DNA of 64,000 nt from Dendrobium chrysotoxum (taxonomy: Eukaryota > Streptophyta > Magnoliopsida > Asparagales > Orchidaceae): contig CM034313.1 in assembly GCA_019925795.1 (NCBI GenBank), positions 28,263,710 to 28,327,709 on the forward strand, read 5' to 3'. How positions within the stretch are numbered: the first letter of the stretch is position 1; each line of letters starts with the position of its first letter. The notes beneath the pieces are model-generated. The model searched no databases. It saw only the letters and a list, made by a program, of their open reading frames with translations, and was not told the DNA's origin. Of this stretch, positions 1 through 9,721 are shown one piece after another. Both the position numbers and the translations under genes were made by a program.

Positions 1-1826
1 GCTTATATGAAATTCTATCAACACATGTTTTGATTCATATCAACTGGCCTTTTTGCACATATTTTATTGAAATTTTTAAATAGTATGTGTAAAAGACTAT
101 TTGATCGATTGTATTTCTTATGAATACTATCTATAAAATACTAACAAAAATATTAATTTATTTATTAAAAAATAAGAAGAAATTATGACTAATCAAAATA
201 AAATTATAAGATAAAGCATCATATCAATAAAGTGTTATGCACTCACTTATATCAGTCGCGGAGCGAGAAATTTTATTCATGGGGGCCTAAATTAAAATAA
301 TTTTGTTTGCCATCTCATTACCGGAGCCAAGAGGAGCTGTAAAATCAAAATTTAGAATGCAAATAACATGGTCTTTACAGCTTATAAGACATAAATATTT
401 GTCATGAGCGGTCTCTTTTTGGGGGCAAGATAGGAGCGTAAGGGAAAACGAAAGCCGTGCTCGAGGTCATGAGTCTTGAGAGAGACACAAAGGGAAAAAC
501 GAAGCAGACCGTTTGAGTCGAGGGCTAAAATTTACACGAGATTGTTTAACATATTTTCATTTCAGCTAATTTAAGTGAGTTTCAAATTCAATCATTTCAA
601 TACAATTTCAACTAAAATTTACTTGAGATTCTTTAAAATAAAGTTTCAAATAAATGTCAATGATTTCAATTAAAACTTATGTATTTATTTTTAACGAAAT
701 TTTAATAAAAATATTGAAAAAAAATGGAAATGCATTGATTTCAGAGGACTACACACTTTAAAATATATGTAAATAAACACATAGAATGTAATTATATATG
801 CAAAATTTTATTCTAATAGTGCATGTATGTAATAAGAAAACTCTGAAAAAATAATTATTTGCTTTGTAAGGAAGCCTCTCGTTCCACTTTGTTTGATGGT
901 GATTTTTTAAGGAGAAGGTCCGTGACACTCCCCCCCCCCCCCCCCCCCCACATGATAGTAATTCATAACTTTCACAAATTTGAATTCATCAATAGGGGTG
1001 GATAGAGGAAGTGCTCAGGTTGGGCAATTGCTAATAGAATAAAAATTTTAACTATTTTGCACGCCTGGAAGAAAGAGATGGATTATGCCCTATAACTAAA
1101 GGCAACATTCAAAGAACCTATTCCTCACGCAATATTACAGAGTTTCTACTATTTTAACAGTTTGCTTTGTTTGTAATATTTGAAATTGAGCAGTAAATTA
1201 GAAATTTAATTTTTTTTATTATAAATAAACTAGATCATAACCATTAAACAAAGGATTAACTTCGTCAAATGATTAATTAACTGCAATATTTGTTGCTTGT
1301 ACGCAATACTATGCAATTTAAAAAATATATATATCCTACCTTAGATTTGCAGTAACCCATCAATATTTCGACGTCGTATTAATCCCGAGAGATAATACTA
1401 TATCACACGTGCTTATGAATTATAATAAATTTTATTATTGAGTAGGTTTTGTTATAAATTAATATGAACTTTTTAATGAAATGGTCATTTTGAGTTCACA
1501 ATTACAATAAATAAATTACATTACATTTTAAAAAAATATATTTTATTTTCAGCCAGCCAAATGATCAGAATTAAGACTTAGTAGTGGGCAGATCCAGAAA
1601 ATGCCATAGGCAGTTGGGCTTTTGATTTGTCTTTGCTGCTGAACTGGAATTCTAACAAATATGACATTTACACTTTATCAAATTCATAGCCAAGTTATGC
1701 TTTTTAATTACATGACAGCGCTTTGAAAACTTATTTTCTTGAGAAGAATTTTGATAGTGGGAGTCATGTCTACGGAATAGGATATAAAATGAATTAAATA
1801 AGCCTAACAATTAATGGCTTTGCATA
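1..1826. other. AT-rich non-coding DNA left of the MULE
   Basis: I see no credible gene here. Reading frames are short and AT-biased. The stretch contains a 20-base C run (930-949) and, at about 400-530, a somewhat more GC-rich patch of purine-rich sequence that I do not recognise. It is the left flank of the Mutator-like element that begins at 1836. Confidence 0.6.
930..949. repeat. Poly-C tract, 20 bases
   Basis: An uninterrupted run of 20 C lies in otherwise AT-rich DNA. It is a mononucleotide microsatellite, so its length in an assembly may be unreliable. Confidence 0.9.
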
Positions 1827-1835
1827 TTTTCTTAT

Positions 1836-1917
1836 GGGGAAATTTTTAAACTATGCATCATTAGGAATATAATTTTTGGATTAAGCACATTTAAAAAAAT
1901 TTAAAACTAGACATAAT
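1836..1917 (+). repeat. Left terminal inverted repeat of the MULE
   Basis: About 82 bp is alignable to the reverse complement of 22349-22433 with scattered substitutions and small indels. Just inside it (about 1930-2016) are two short palindromic blocks of the form CCCGTTNAACGGG, also found inside the right repeat. The 9-bp TSD lies immediately outside at 1827-1835. Confidence 0.75.
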
Positions 1918-2040
1918 ATGATGCATTTAACAGGCGATTAGGTACGCACATGTAATCACCCGTTAAACGGGCGATTGGCTATGCAAGTGAAAATCACCCG
2001 TTGAACGAGCAATTAGCTCCGATCACGAATTTTTTTGAAA

Positions 2041-2870
2041 ATCAGTCTAATGCCCTAAGTCTTTCTTCCTCCTACTTTCATCTCTCCCAATGTTGACAAA
2101 CAGTCTTCGGCTGTTCGCCGTGTGAAGGTAAGTTTTGTAGGTTATTTTATTTTATTTTTTTTACTTTTTTCATTCATTACTCTAATGCAAGTTCATATAT
2201 ATATATATATATAAAAGAATAAATGCACCATGTACTATTGTAGAATTAAGTGGTTTTGAGTATATGTTTTCTTGAAAAAGAACATTTGAGCCAAGATTTT
2301 AGTTTTATTTTGGATATTGCATTATGGTTTTTTTCATCCAATGTATGAGAGAATATTTTTCAAAATAATAATAAATAATTTTTTTAAAAAAAATTATGCT
2401 AATGTTTTATTGAAAAAAAATAAATTAATTATTTCTTACTTTTTCAGTATTTTTAAAAGTTATAACTATTTGATGAAGTTCTTAATTTTGTTAAAAATTT
2501 TAAATAAAATAAATTATTCTGAAAAATATTATAGACAAAATATTAGGCTTCTTGAGATATTGTTATGGAAACAATATATTTGATTCACTAATTTATTTTA
2601 AATTATTTCTTCCTTTAAAATTAGTAAATATTTATTATGAATTGGGGATTTCCTTTCGTTTGAGTGGATTGAAATTTTAGTAAGGACTCTTTTAATTTAC
2701 TGTTTATTTTAGCATACATTTTTTTAAAATTTTAATATAAGGAAACATTAATATTATAAATTTTATCGTTACAATAATTTAAAATGAGTGTCTCAATGAA
2801 ATGAATTTAACTATTGTCTCGATGAAACAAATTTAGCATTCCGATTATTTTGTAAATGTAGGTATTAAAA
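2041..2870 (+). promoter_or_regulatory. Putative 5' leader and leader intron of the MULE gene
   Basis: A pyrimidine-rich leader (about 2060-2110) is followed by a consensus-like splice donor AAGGTAAGT near 2128. About 730 bp of very AT-rich DNA follows, then a plausible acceptor TGTAG at about 2861, nine bases before the ATG at 2871. A non-coding first exon plus a leader intron is therefore likely. A (TA)n microsatellite (2193-2213) lies in this intron. The 88-codon frame at 2317-2583 is inside it and has AT-driven composition, so I do not call it a gene. Confidence 0.4.
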
Positions 2871-3314
2871 ATGAGTGCGCGGACACCATATTTTATAATG
2901 TTATATGATGGAGAGTTATCCTTAGATGGGAATTTTTCGCCAACATATACTGGTGGAAGCTATCGCCCCTTACAAATTTCATTTAAGTCATCTTTTAGAT
3001 AGTTAAAGGATAAGATTTTTAGAGCGCTCAAGTACGATCCGCCAAAATTCACAGCAACCATTGTGGGTCATTTTCTAGTGGGGAACCAATTCATCACCTT
3101 AAAGGTTGAGAATGATGAAGCTTGTGAATTTGCAATTTCACTGGCTGTTGTTGAAGTTCTGATTCTGTATGTAGAGGTTCAGCAAATTCCAGTAGATAGT
3201 AATTTTGACGAAAATCTTTTAGGTCAAATTCTTGATTCTGTTGTACTGAACCATAAAGATGAGATGCAAGATGAGGCACTTGGCAAAGCCAAATGTACAC
3301 CTTGGGAATGTTAG
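2871..3314 (+). pseudogene. Probable N-terminal exon of a MULE transposase
   Basis: Reading from ATG 2871 gives 147 codons broken by one in-frame TAG at 3000-3002, then a stop at 3312-3314. The segment after the break is open from 3063. The layout fits the N-terminal PB1-like region of plant Mutator-like transposases: a short LYDGE-type strand, a Y-T-G-G turn, a basic stretch, then a V-E-N-D-E-A acidic helix and a hydrophobic LILYVEV strand. It lies about 1 kb inside the left TIR and behind a probable leader intron, as expected for such a gene. The zinc-finger and DDE domains are not found. An acidic stretch (14531-14600, right of element A) may be a later part of the same gene, because A inserted between them. 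The family call rests on layout and context only. Confidence 0.45.
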
Positions 3315-3488
3315 TAGTTGAAGTTACTTGTATTAATTTCTTATTGTAGTTTATATAATATTATATAAGTACAATATAGATCCACACGAAACCTCTACGA
3401 AATGAATTTACCTAGTCCTTTAACACATTCCCATCCTACTTCTATTTTCAAAGTTAACGATGTTAGGTCACCAGCTCCTGTAATTGAT
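3315..3488 (+). other. MULE internal sequence left of element A
   Basis: Between the transposase-like exon and element A the frame is no longer open. Across the A insertion the MULE sequence resumes at 14525, since the TAAGG target duplication (3489-3493 and 14520-14524) brackets A. Confidence 0.5.
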
Positions 3489-3493
3489 TAAGG

Positions 3494-5471
3494 TGAAAGT
3501 ACGAGATGCTCCAAGAGGGGGGGTGAATTGGTATTTTAAAAATTTAACCCTACACAAGAGTTCTAATTTTTTGTATTTTCAAAATATAACTTAACGAATA
3601 ATGTGCGGAAGTAAATACAACGTTCACAACGATGATATTGATAATTCAATTTTAGATTTTACACCACAAGGTTTAAATAATGATTTTTCACCAAGCAATT
3701 AAACGTACAAATTAAAAGCATGAAAGGTAAAGTACGGTAAACAGGAAAAAACACACTAGAGATTTTTATAGTGGTTCGGTCACTTGACCTACGTCCACTC
3801 CCCGGAGTCCTCTACTCCGGGATTTGCACTAGTAAAAGTTGACTCTCCTTTTGCCCCCACAGCAAGGCGGAGAAGACTTTACAATACTCACTTTCACCTC
3901 CCTCTGTGCGGCAAAATACCAAACGCTATGTCACCCTCCTAGTGACGGCAGCGGACCTTCTCCTTTTTCTCCCTCCTGGAGATGGCAGAGTACCTTGGCG
4001 ATGTTGATCTTGAAGTGACTCTTCCCTCGAGAACTTTCTTGAAGCTTCCCAAAGCCACAAGAGGAGCAAAGCATGCAGCTAGCTTGGAGCCACCGTGTGA
4101 TCCCCTCACACAACTTCTCCCTCACGCTCAAGCTCACCTTCACCTTCCTCTCTCAAGCCCTGGATCTCTCCAAAAACTTCTCTCTAATGAATCCCCTTCT
4201 TTTTCTCCAAGCCTCTCACAGTAAAAGGATAGATCAACAACTCCCTAAAGAAAATTTTAAGTTTTTTTTATATCAGGCTTTAGAAAACCCTAAAAGTTTC
4301 AACTTTTGCGTTTCTATTCATATAGTATGATCTATGATCGTACAATACGATCAGTTCAATTACAGCTCCGTCCAGTACGAGTACAGACGAACAGTTATCA
4401 AATTTTATTCATATCGTACTGTACGATACGTATATCATACACGACGATACTGTTGATTCGTACTGTTCGTACAGGACAAACTGTGGGACGATCCTCGGGA
4501 CGAAAGAATTCGTCTCTGTCAGTCGTCCAGCACTCCTTGAATCGTACAGTACGATTAGTATTTTTCAGGATATCATCCTATACGATACGAATATCGTCCA
4601 GGACGAATAGAACAAAAATTCTTGGTATCTTCTGGTACGATAGCTGAGACGAAGGAAATCGTCTCTGTCGGTCGTCCAGCACTCCACTAGTCATACAGTA
4701 CGATTAGTTCATTTCTTGATATCGTCCTGTACGATATGAATATCATCCAGGACGAACAGAACAAAAAACCTTGGTTTCGTCTGGTATGATCTCTAGGACG
4801 AATGAAATCGTCTCTGTCAGTCGTACAGTACGATATAGGATCATACAGTACGATCGACATATAAATTAGAAACCAACGTTTATTTTCTGATTAAAGAGAT
4901 AATTTTGGTAAGTATTAATTAATCATGCAGTACGATAAGTATCGTACAGTACGATCAGTATAGAAAATCAAATTCAAAAACTTACCAAACTTATTCTGGC
5001 GGCTAGGGTTTCTCAATTATATCTTATCGTACAGTACGATATGGATCGTACAGTACGATATGGATCATACAGTATGATTAGTTTCTAAACTTAATCATTC
5101 GAAAATTAGCCATTAGCTTGAGTATTTTTAATTAATCGTACAGTACGATACAAAATCGTACAGTACGATTTTCTTAAAAAAAATTTTAATCATTTTAAAA
5201 AAACAATTCTCCCCCTGTATGTGTGCATGGTTGCTCCTTTCACATGCATACTTCTGTGGCAGACTCAAGAAAATAAAAATTACAGACTCTTCAACATCCT
5301 ATTCTACCCGGTTTGAGTCTCCAGTAATCTTGAGCAGTGTGCATTTGACCTGAAATGTTAGTGCTCATATACAAGGATTAAGCATTTGTAATATAAAGGA
5401 AGTCTATATGTACTCAGTAAGTATTAGTTATCACCATCAAAATTAAGTGCTCGGGATCCTCGATTTCAATA
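3494..5471 (-). repeat. 3' LTR of element A
   Basis: This direct repeat of 12548-14519 is 1978 bp. In element orientation the 5' LTR starts TGTTGAAATC, while this copy starts TATTGAAATC because of a substitution at the TG end. Both end ...CTTTCA. It holds about two dozen copies of the near-palindrome ATCGTACAGTACGAT and decayed versions, concentrated at 4320-5175. A conserved block at 3764-3808 (GACCGAACCACTATAAA-type on the minus strand, with a TATA-like core) is shared with B and F and is a good candidate for the LTR core promoter. An 80-codon frame (3982-4224) runs antisense to the element and is present only because the LTR is repeated. Confidence 0.93.
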
Positions 5472-5472
5472 A

Positions 5473-5485
5473 TCTCCCCCTTTTT
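5473..5485 (-). other. Polypurine tract of element A
   Basis: On the minus strand this reads AAAAAGGGGGAGA, two bases from the 3' LTR, where plus-strand DNA synthesis would start. A second near-identical tract, TCAAAAGGGGGAGA, lies at 5713-5726 between the extra ORF and the LTR. Confidence 0.8.
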
Positions 5486-5712
5486 GATGGTGTCAAATAA
5501 TATTTTCTGATGGACAGATGTTCTGACTTCTTTAGCTCCCCCTTAGAAGAGTAGCTTATTAATTTTTAACTAGGAGGAGAAGAAACAGTTTTTTTTTTAT
5601 TATAACATAAATAAAATAACAAGATAGAAAAAAAAAATAAATGTAGTGAAAACATAAATAACCAATAGCATTTAATAGTAAGCAATAACAGAATACAGAA
5701 CACACAGAAAAG

Positions 5713-5726
5713 TCTCCCCCTTTTGA
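5713..5726 (-). other. Second (upstream) polypurine tract of element A
   Basis: The minus-strand sequence TCAAAAGGGGGAGA repeats the tract at the LTR border, about 240 bp upstream. Equivalent second tracts occur in F (52469-52482), C (18431-18443) and, degraded, B (33317-33330). Multiple polypurine tracts have been described as a Sirevirus feature. Confidence 0.65.
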
Positions 5727-5799
5727 TAACACCAAAAAGGGAAGAAAAAGAAAACAACTACAAGGATAACAAACAGAAAACAGAAACAACTACAACAGC

Positions 5800-6917
5800 T
5801 CAAAAATCTGGATCCTGATCCGAAGGTGGTGGCGGAGGTTGTGGAAACAGCTGGTGGTACTGATTGAGGGATGCGAACTGGTGATCGATCGATGTGAAGC
5901 GCTCCCTAAACCATCTCATATCAGTGTCATGCTCCTGATGTTGCTGAGCAATGTGGGCATCAACCTAGTCTCCAGACGATCAAGGCGTCGAATAATGTCG
6001 TCGTGAGGGTAGTCGGGAGGAGCAAGGCTAGGTGGTTGGATTGGTGGTGGTGGAGGTGCATCATCAGGAGCAGCAGCCTCTTCGTCATCAAACTCGGGAT
6101 CGGTGGGAGCGGCCCCCCGATGGAACAAGATACGAAAGGAGGCATCCGAGTAGAAGATAGGAAGGTGATCAGGAGGGAGCGGATAATGAAGTTGGTATTT
6201 TGCATCTAGGATGTATTCTATGACATGCCCTAAAGAAAGGTTCAGTTTACGACGGGCACCGGGATATCGGAAGGCAGACAAGGTATGAATGTAGTCAAAC
6301 ACCATTTGGGCTTCATTGAATTTTGTGCCAGACATGATTAGATAGGTGACGACAGAAAGTAGTGGAGTAATATGGATGCGGTCTCCAACTTTAGGTATAA
6401 TGGATGTGCGTAGGACATGCTGGATAACGCGGGCATTTTGATTTAGGGTTTGGACCAGAGGTAGGTGTTGATTGGAGGGGACACCTCTAAGAGTCATACT
6501 TACTGACATCCAATCATAGTCGTGGGAGATCATGGATTGGGGACGAGGGCCGTCAGTGGACAGCCCGATGTGCGCAGTAATGTCGTTGACGGTGATAACG
6601 ACATTCTGTTTACAGACATAAGACGTGAAGGTAGTGTTTTCAAGGTCGACTCAGATATTGGCAAAAAACTCAAACAAGAGTTCGGAGTGAAACGGAAAAG
6701 CAAGAGTCAAAAGGAATTGAAGGCTAGTGGAGGCGAACAGATTCATCACCTCGAAATTTAGGGCGGCTTGATTTAGCATGCGGGATGGAGTGAACTTGGC
6801 CTCCTTGATTTTAATATACGCTTTCTCATCCACAGCGGAGAGAAAACGATCATCAAAATGCCGAGAGGAGGAAGAGCTCCCGATGATCATTCGACCGCGC
6901 TTACTGTACCCAGACAT
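5800..6917 (-). pseudogene. Extra ORF of element A, downstream of pol (env-like position)
   Basis: The frame starts at ATG 6915-6917 and the homologous product would be about 370 residues. It is broken by one TGA (6651-6653), where B has an arginine (consistent with CGA to TGA), and by a one-base loss near 5965. The original stop is then at 5800-5802. Segments align with B and F: a hydrophobic F-I-L-T-L-A-F-P-F block, a FFAN motif, R-x-I-Q-H-V-L-R, GDRIHITPL and S-L-G-H-V-I, then an acidic and proline-rich tail and a C-terminal glutamine-rich helix. The FFAN-to-GDRIHITPL arrangement recalls the plant domain catalogued as 'putative plant transposon protein' (Transposase_32-like). I see no signal peptide and no envelope-type fusion features. 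It occupies the place of the Sirevirus env-like gene, but its role is unknown. Confidence 0.72.
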
Positions 6918-7540
6918 TGTGGAAGAAAGGATTGGAGAAAGGAGGAAAAGTCAGATTGATTGAGAGTGAGGAGAATAGGCAAAGAATCCCTCCCTTTTTA
7001 TAGAATTTGAGAGCTATCGTACAGTACGATTGAGTATCGTACAGTACGATATGCGCAATAATGTCGTCTGGACGACTGTTCAGAAAAGTGAGTCAAATCG
7101 TACAGTACGATCAGTATCGTACTGTACGAACGTAAGTGTGAGGCGTTCGTCCCATGGAGTCATCTGAACGACTTTTGACAAAAGTGTTCGTACAGTACGA
7201 ACAGGTGTTCGTACAGTACGATAGGCAATAATGTTCGTACCGGCCGATTTAAATTCGTCCTAATCCGTTTGACACGTGGATCGTACAGTACGATTGGTAT
7301 GTCGTATAGTACGATGACCAATAATTAGTATCGTACGGTACGAGTGGTGAATCGTACAGTACGATAGGTATAAGACATGAAAGATCTGGACCATGAATGG
7401 GAATGGATGGCTGAGATTGGAGTGATTTGAACCTTATCGTACAGTACGATAGTGTATCGTACAGTACGATTGTCAGAGAATATCAAAGTTTGTGAGCAAC
7501 ATGGGAAGAGGATCAGGAATCCAAAATTTTTTTTCGGTTT
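6918..7540 (-). promoter_or_regulatory. Palindrome-rich internal promoter upstream of the extra ORF in A
   Basis: This roughly 600-bp non-coding gap lies between the pol stop (7616) and the extra ORF. It has a TATA box (TATAAA on the minus strand, 6997-7002), 80-85 bp upstream of the ATG. Behind it are about ten copies of ATCGTACAGTACGAT or close variants (7017-7470), the motif that fills the LTRs. Equivalent segments with a TATA box at almost the same distance precede the extra ORF in B and F. It is therefore probably an independent promoter for the extra gene. Confidence 0.6.
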
Positions 7541-7615
7541 TGTTGTTATTTTTTTTTTATTTTAACAAAGCAAGTCATAACAAACACATTTTTTTGTTTT
7601 TTTTTTTTTTTTACT

Positions 7616-8605
7616 TTAGGCATGAATGTTTATGACACCTAATTTGGTTCTTACAGTGCTAAATGTGTCATAACCTAATGGTTTTGTAAAAATATCAGCC
7701 AATTGATCTTCAGTAGCAACGTGGTGCAGTTCAATATCTCCTTTGGCTACATGATCTCTAATGAAATGATGTCTAATGTCTATATGTTTGGTTCGTGAAT
7801 GTTGAATTAGATTTTTGGATATGCAAATAGCACTAGTGTTGTCACACATGATCGGAAAGGTTCCTACAGGTAGTCCTAGATCTACAAGCTGTTGTTTTAA
7901 CCACAAAACTTGTGCAACACAGCTACCTATCGCTATATATTCTGCTTCGACTATGGATAGGGCTACTGAATTTTGTTTCCTACTGGACCATGAAACTAAT
8001 GATTGTCCAATGAATTGACAAGTGCCAGAAGTGCTTTTTCTATCTACCCTACATCCTGCAAAGTCTGAATCTGAGTATCCTAAGATTTCAAAGGAAGAGC
8101 TGTGTCTAGGATACCAAATTCCTAAGTTCGGGGTGCCTAGTAGATATCTAAGAATCCTTTTGACAGCAGTCATGTGAGATTCTTTCGGGTCAGCTTGAAA
8201 ATGGGCACAGAGACACACACTAAACATTATGTCTGGTCTACTGGCAGTCAGATAGAGAAGCGATCCAATTATTCCCCTATACCTCTTTTGATCTACAGAC
8301 TTCCCACTCGGATCTTTATCCAATTGAATGTTAGAGCTCATGGGTGTATTCATAGCCTTAGCATTGTCCATTTCATATTTTTTCAAAATATCGTTGATGT
8401 ACTTAAACTGGCTAAGAAACGTTCCTCCTTCCGTTTGTTTTACACTAAATCCAAGGAAGTAACTAAGTTCTCCCATCATGCTCATTTCAAACTCGTCACT
8501 CATTATTTTTGAAAAATCATTACATAAGCTTTTCTCCGTCGATCCGAACAAGATGTCATCTACATAAATCTGAATAATGAGTACTTCACCTCCTACCTTT
8601 TTCAA
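7616..8605 (-). CDS. Copia reverse transcriptase C-terminal part and RNase H (element A)
   Basis: This 329-residue open segment is the end of the pol polyprotein. The RT catalytic motif YVDD is at residues 14-17, followed by the GELSYFLGF block and the thumb. The RNase H domain starts at about residue 190, with acidic positions in YSDSDFAG, VEAEY and CDNTSA. The C-terminal LADIFTKPL signature is typical of Copia pol ends. The N-terminal half of RT (8606-about 9150) is in other frames because of frameshifts, so this is only the open remainder of a broken polyprotein. The ATG at 8603-8605 is internal and not a real start. The palindrome-rich promoter segment and extra ORF follow. Confidence 0.9.
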   Translation of the reverse strand: MKKVGGEVLIIQIYVDDILFGSTEKSLCNDFSKIMSDEFEMSMMGELSYFLGFSVKQTEGGTFLSQFKYINDILKKYEMDNAKAMNTPMSSNIQLDKDPSGKSVDQKRYRGIIGSLLYLTASRPDIMFSVCLCAHFQADPKESHMTAVKRILRYLLGTPNLGIWYPRHSSSFEILGYSDSDFAGCRVDRKSTSGTCQFIGQSLVSWSSRKQNSVALSIVEAEYIAIGSCVAQVLWLKQQLVDLGLPVGTFPIMCDNTSAICISKNLIQHSRTKHIDIRHHFIRDHVAKGDIELHHVATEDQLADIFTKPLGYDTFSTVRTKLGVINIHA

Positions 8606-9149
8606 AATAAGGTGGTGTCCACACTACCCTTTACAAAGCCTCTATCTAGTAGGAACGTACTAAGTCTTTCATACCAGGCTCTAGGTGCTTGTTTTAACCC
8701 GTATAGTGCCTTTTTCAGTTTGAACACGTGGTTTAAAAATTATGAGTTTTCAAACCCCGGAGGTTGCTCCACATACACATCTTCCTTGATTACTCCATTC
8801 AAGAAGGCACTCTTGACATCCCTTTGATACACCTTAAAATCCCTAAAATAAGCAAAAGCTAACAGTACCCTGATGGCTTCTAGTCTAGCTACCGGAGCAA
8901 AGGTTTATTCAAAATCTATTCCTTCAATTTGGTTATACCCCTTTGCTACTAACCTAGCCTTGTTTCTTACTACTATTCCAGAGTCATTCATCTTATTTTT
9001 AAAGACCCACTTAGTTCCAACCACACTTTGTTCTTTTGGCCTTTTGACTAACTCCCATACATCATTCCTAACGAATTGGTTCAACTCTTCTTACATTGCT
9101 AGGATCCAAAATTCATCTCCTAAGGCTTGATCTATACTCATGGGTTCAA
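8606..9149 (-). pseudogene. Frameshifted N-terminal RT region (element A)
   Basis: Minus-strand translation in several frames gives the Copia RT start: a W-E-L-V-K-R-P block, a K-A-R-L-V-A-K-G block, T-F-A-P-V-A-R, D-V-K-S-A-F-L-N-G and L-K-Q-A-P-R-A-W. Element F (54464-55678) has much of this region open, which confirms the homology. Here several small indels and stops interrupt it. Confidence 0.8.
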
Positions 9150-9641
9150 TCATAGATATGAATGCAGAATAACTACCTCTTTCCTGAGTCCATGCCTAGT
9201 TTTTACCCCTTCTGATGGGTCTCCTAAGATCAGCTCTCTAGGATGACTAGAAGAAAATTTCCAATCTCTAGGCAAATGTTCCTGAGGTTCCGCTCTAGTC
9301 TCAATGGTAATGGTTTCTACTCCCCGTATAATCTCAACTTCTTCTTCTTCATGATTAGGTTCAGATGTCTTATTGGATTCATCAAATACCACATGGGTGG
9401 ATTCTTCTACTACTAAGGTTCTCTTATTGAATATTCTATAGGCTTTACCTACCGATGAGTAGCCTAGGAAAACCCCTTCATCAGATTTAGGATTGAACTT
9501 TCCTAAGGGTGACTTGCCATTGATTAGGATGAAGCATTTGCAACCGAAAACGTGTAAGTGGGAAAGATTGGGTGTCCTACCCTTAAGAAACTCATAGGGT
9601 GTCTTATTAAGTTTGGATCTAACATTCATCCTATTTAACAC
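9150..9641 (-). pseudogene. Integrase C-terminal region of element A
   Basis: The 163-residue open segment contains the conserved Copia integrase tail: NKTPYE, LKGRTPNLSHLHVFGCKCF, a GYSSVGKAYRIFN block and a linker rich in E and T before RT. It lines up with 54700-55210 of element F. The upstream integrase core is in a different frame, and a stop lies near 9665. Confidence 0.85.
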
Positions 9642-9721
9642 ATAGCATGCGGTATTTACTGCTTCTGCTCAAAAGTATCTAGGGAGAGTGTATTCAGCTA
9701 ACATAGCCCTAGCAGCTTCAA

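Noticed and set aside
2317..2583. 88-codon ORF rich in I, K, N, F, Y
   Set aside because: Its composition follows the AT-rich DNA and it lies within the probable leader intron of the MULE gene.
3982..4224. 80-codon plus-strand ORF also present at 13036-13275
   Set aside because: It is inside the LTR of A and antisense to the element. Conservation is explained by the LTR being present twice.
4320..5175. Possible CRISPR-like repeat array
   Set aside because: The repeated unit is a palindrome with irregular spacing, degenerate copies and LTR context in a eukaryotic genome. There are no uniform spacers.
5800..6917. Extra ORF as a true viral envelope gene
   Set aside because: I see no signal peptide, no transmembrane anchor and no fusion-peptide-like segment. 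Only the position is env-like.
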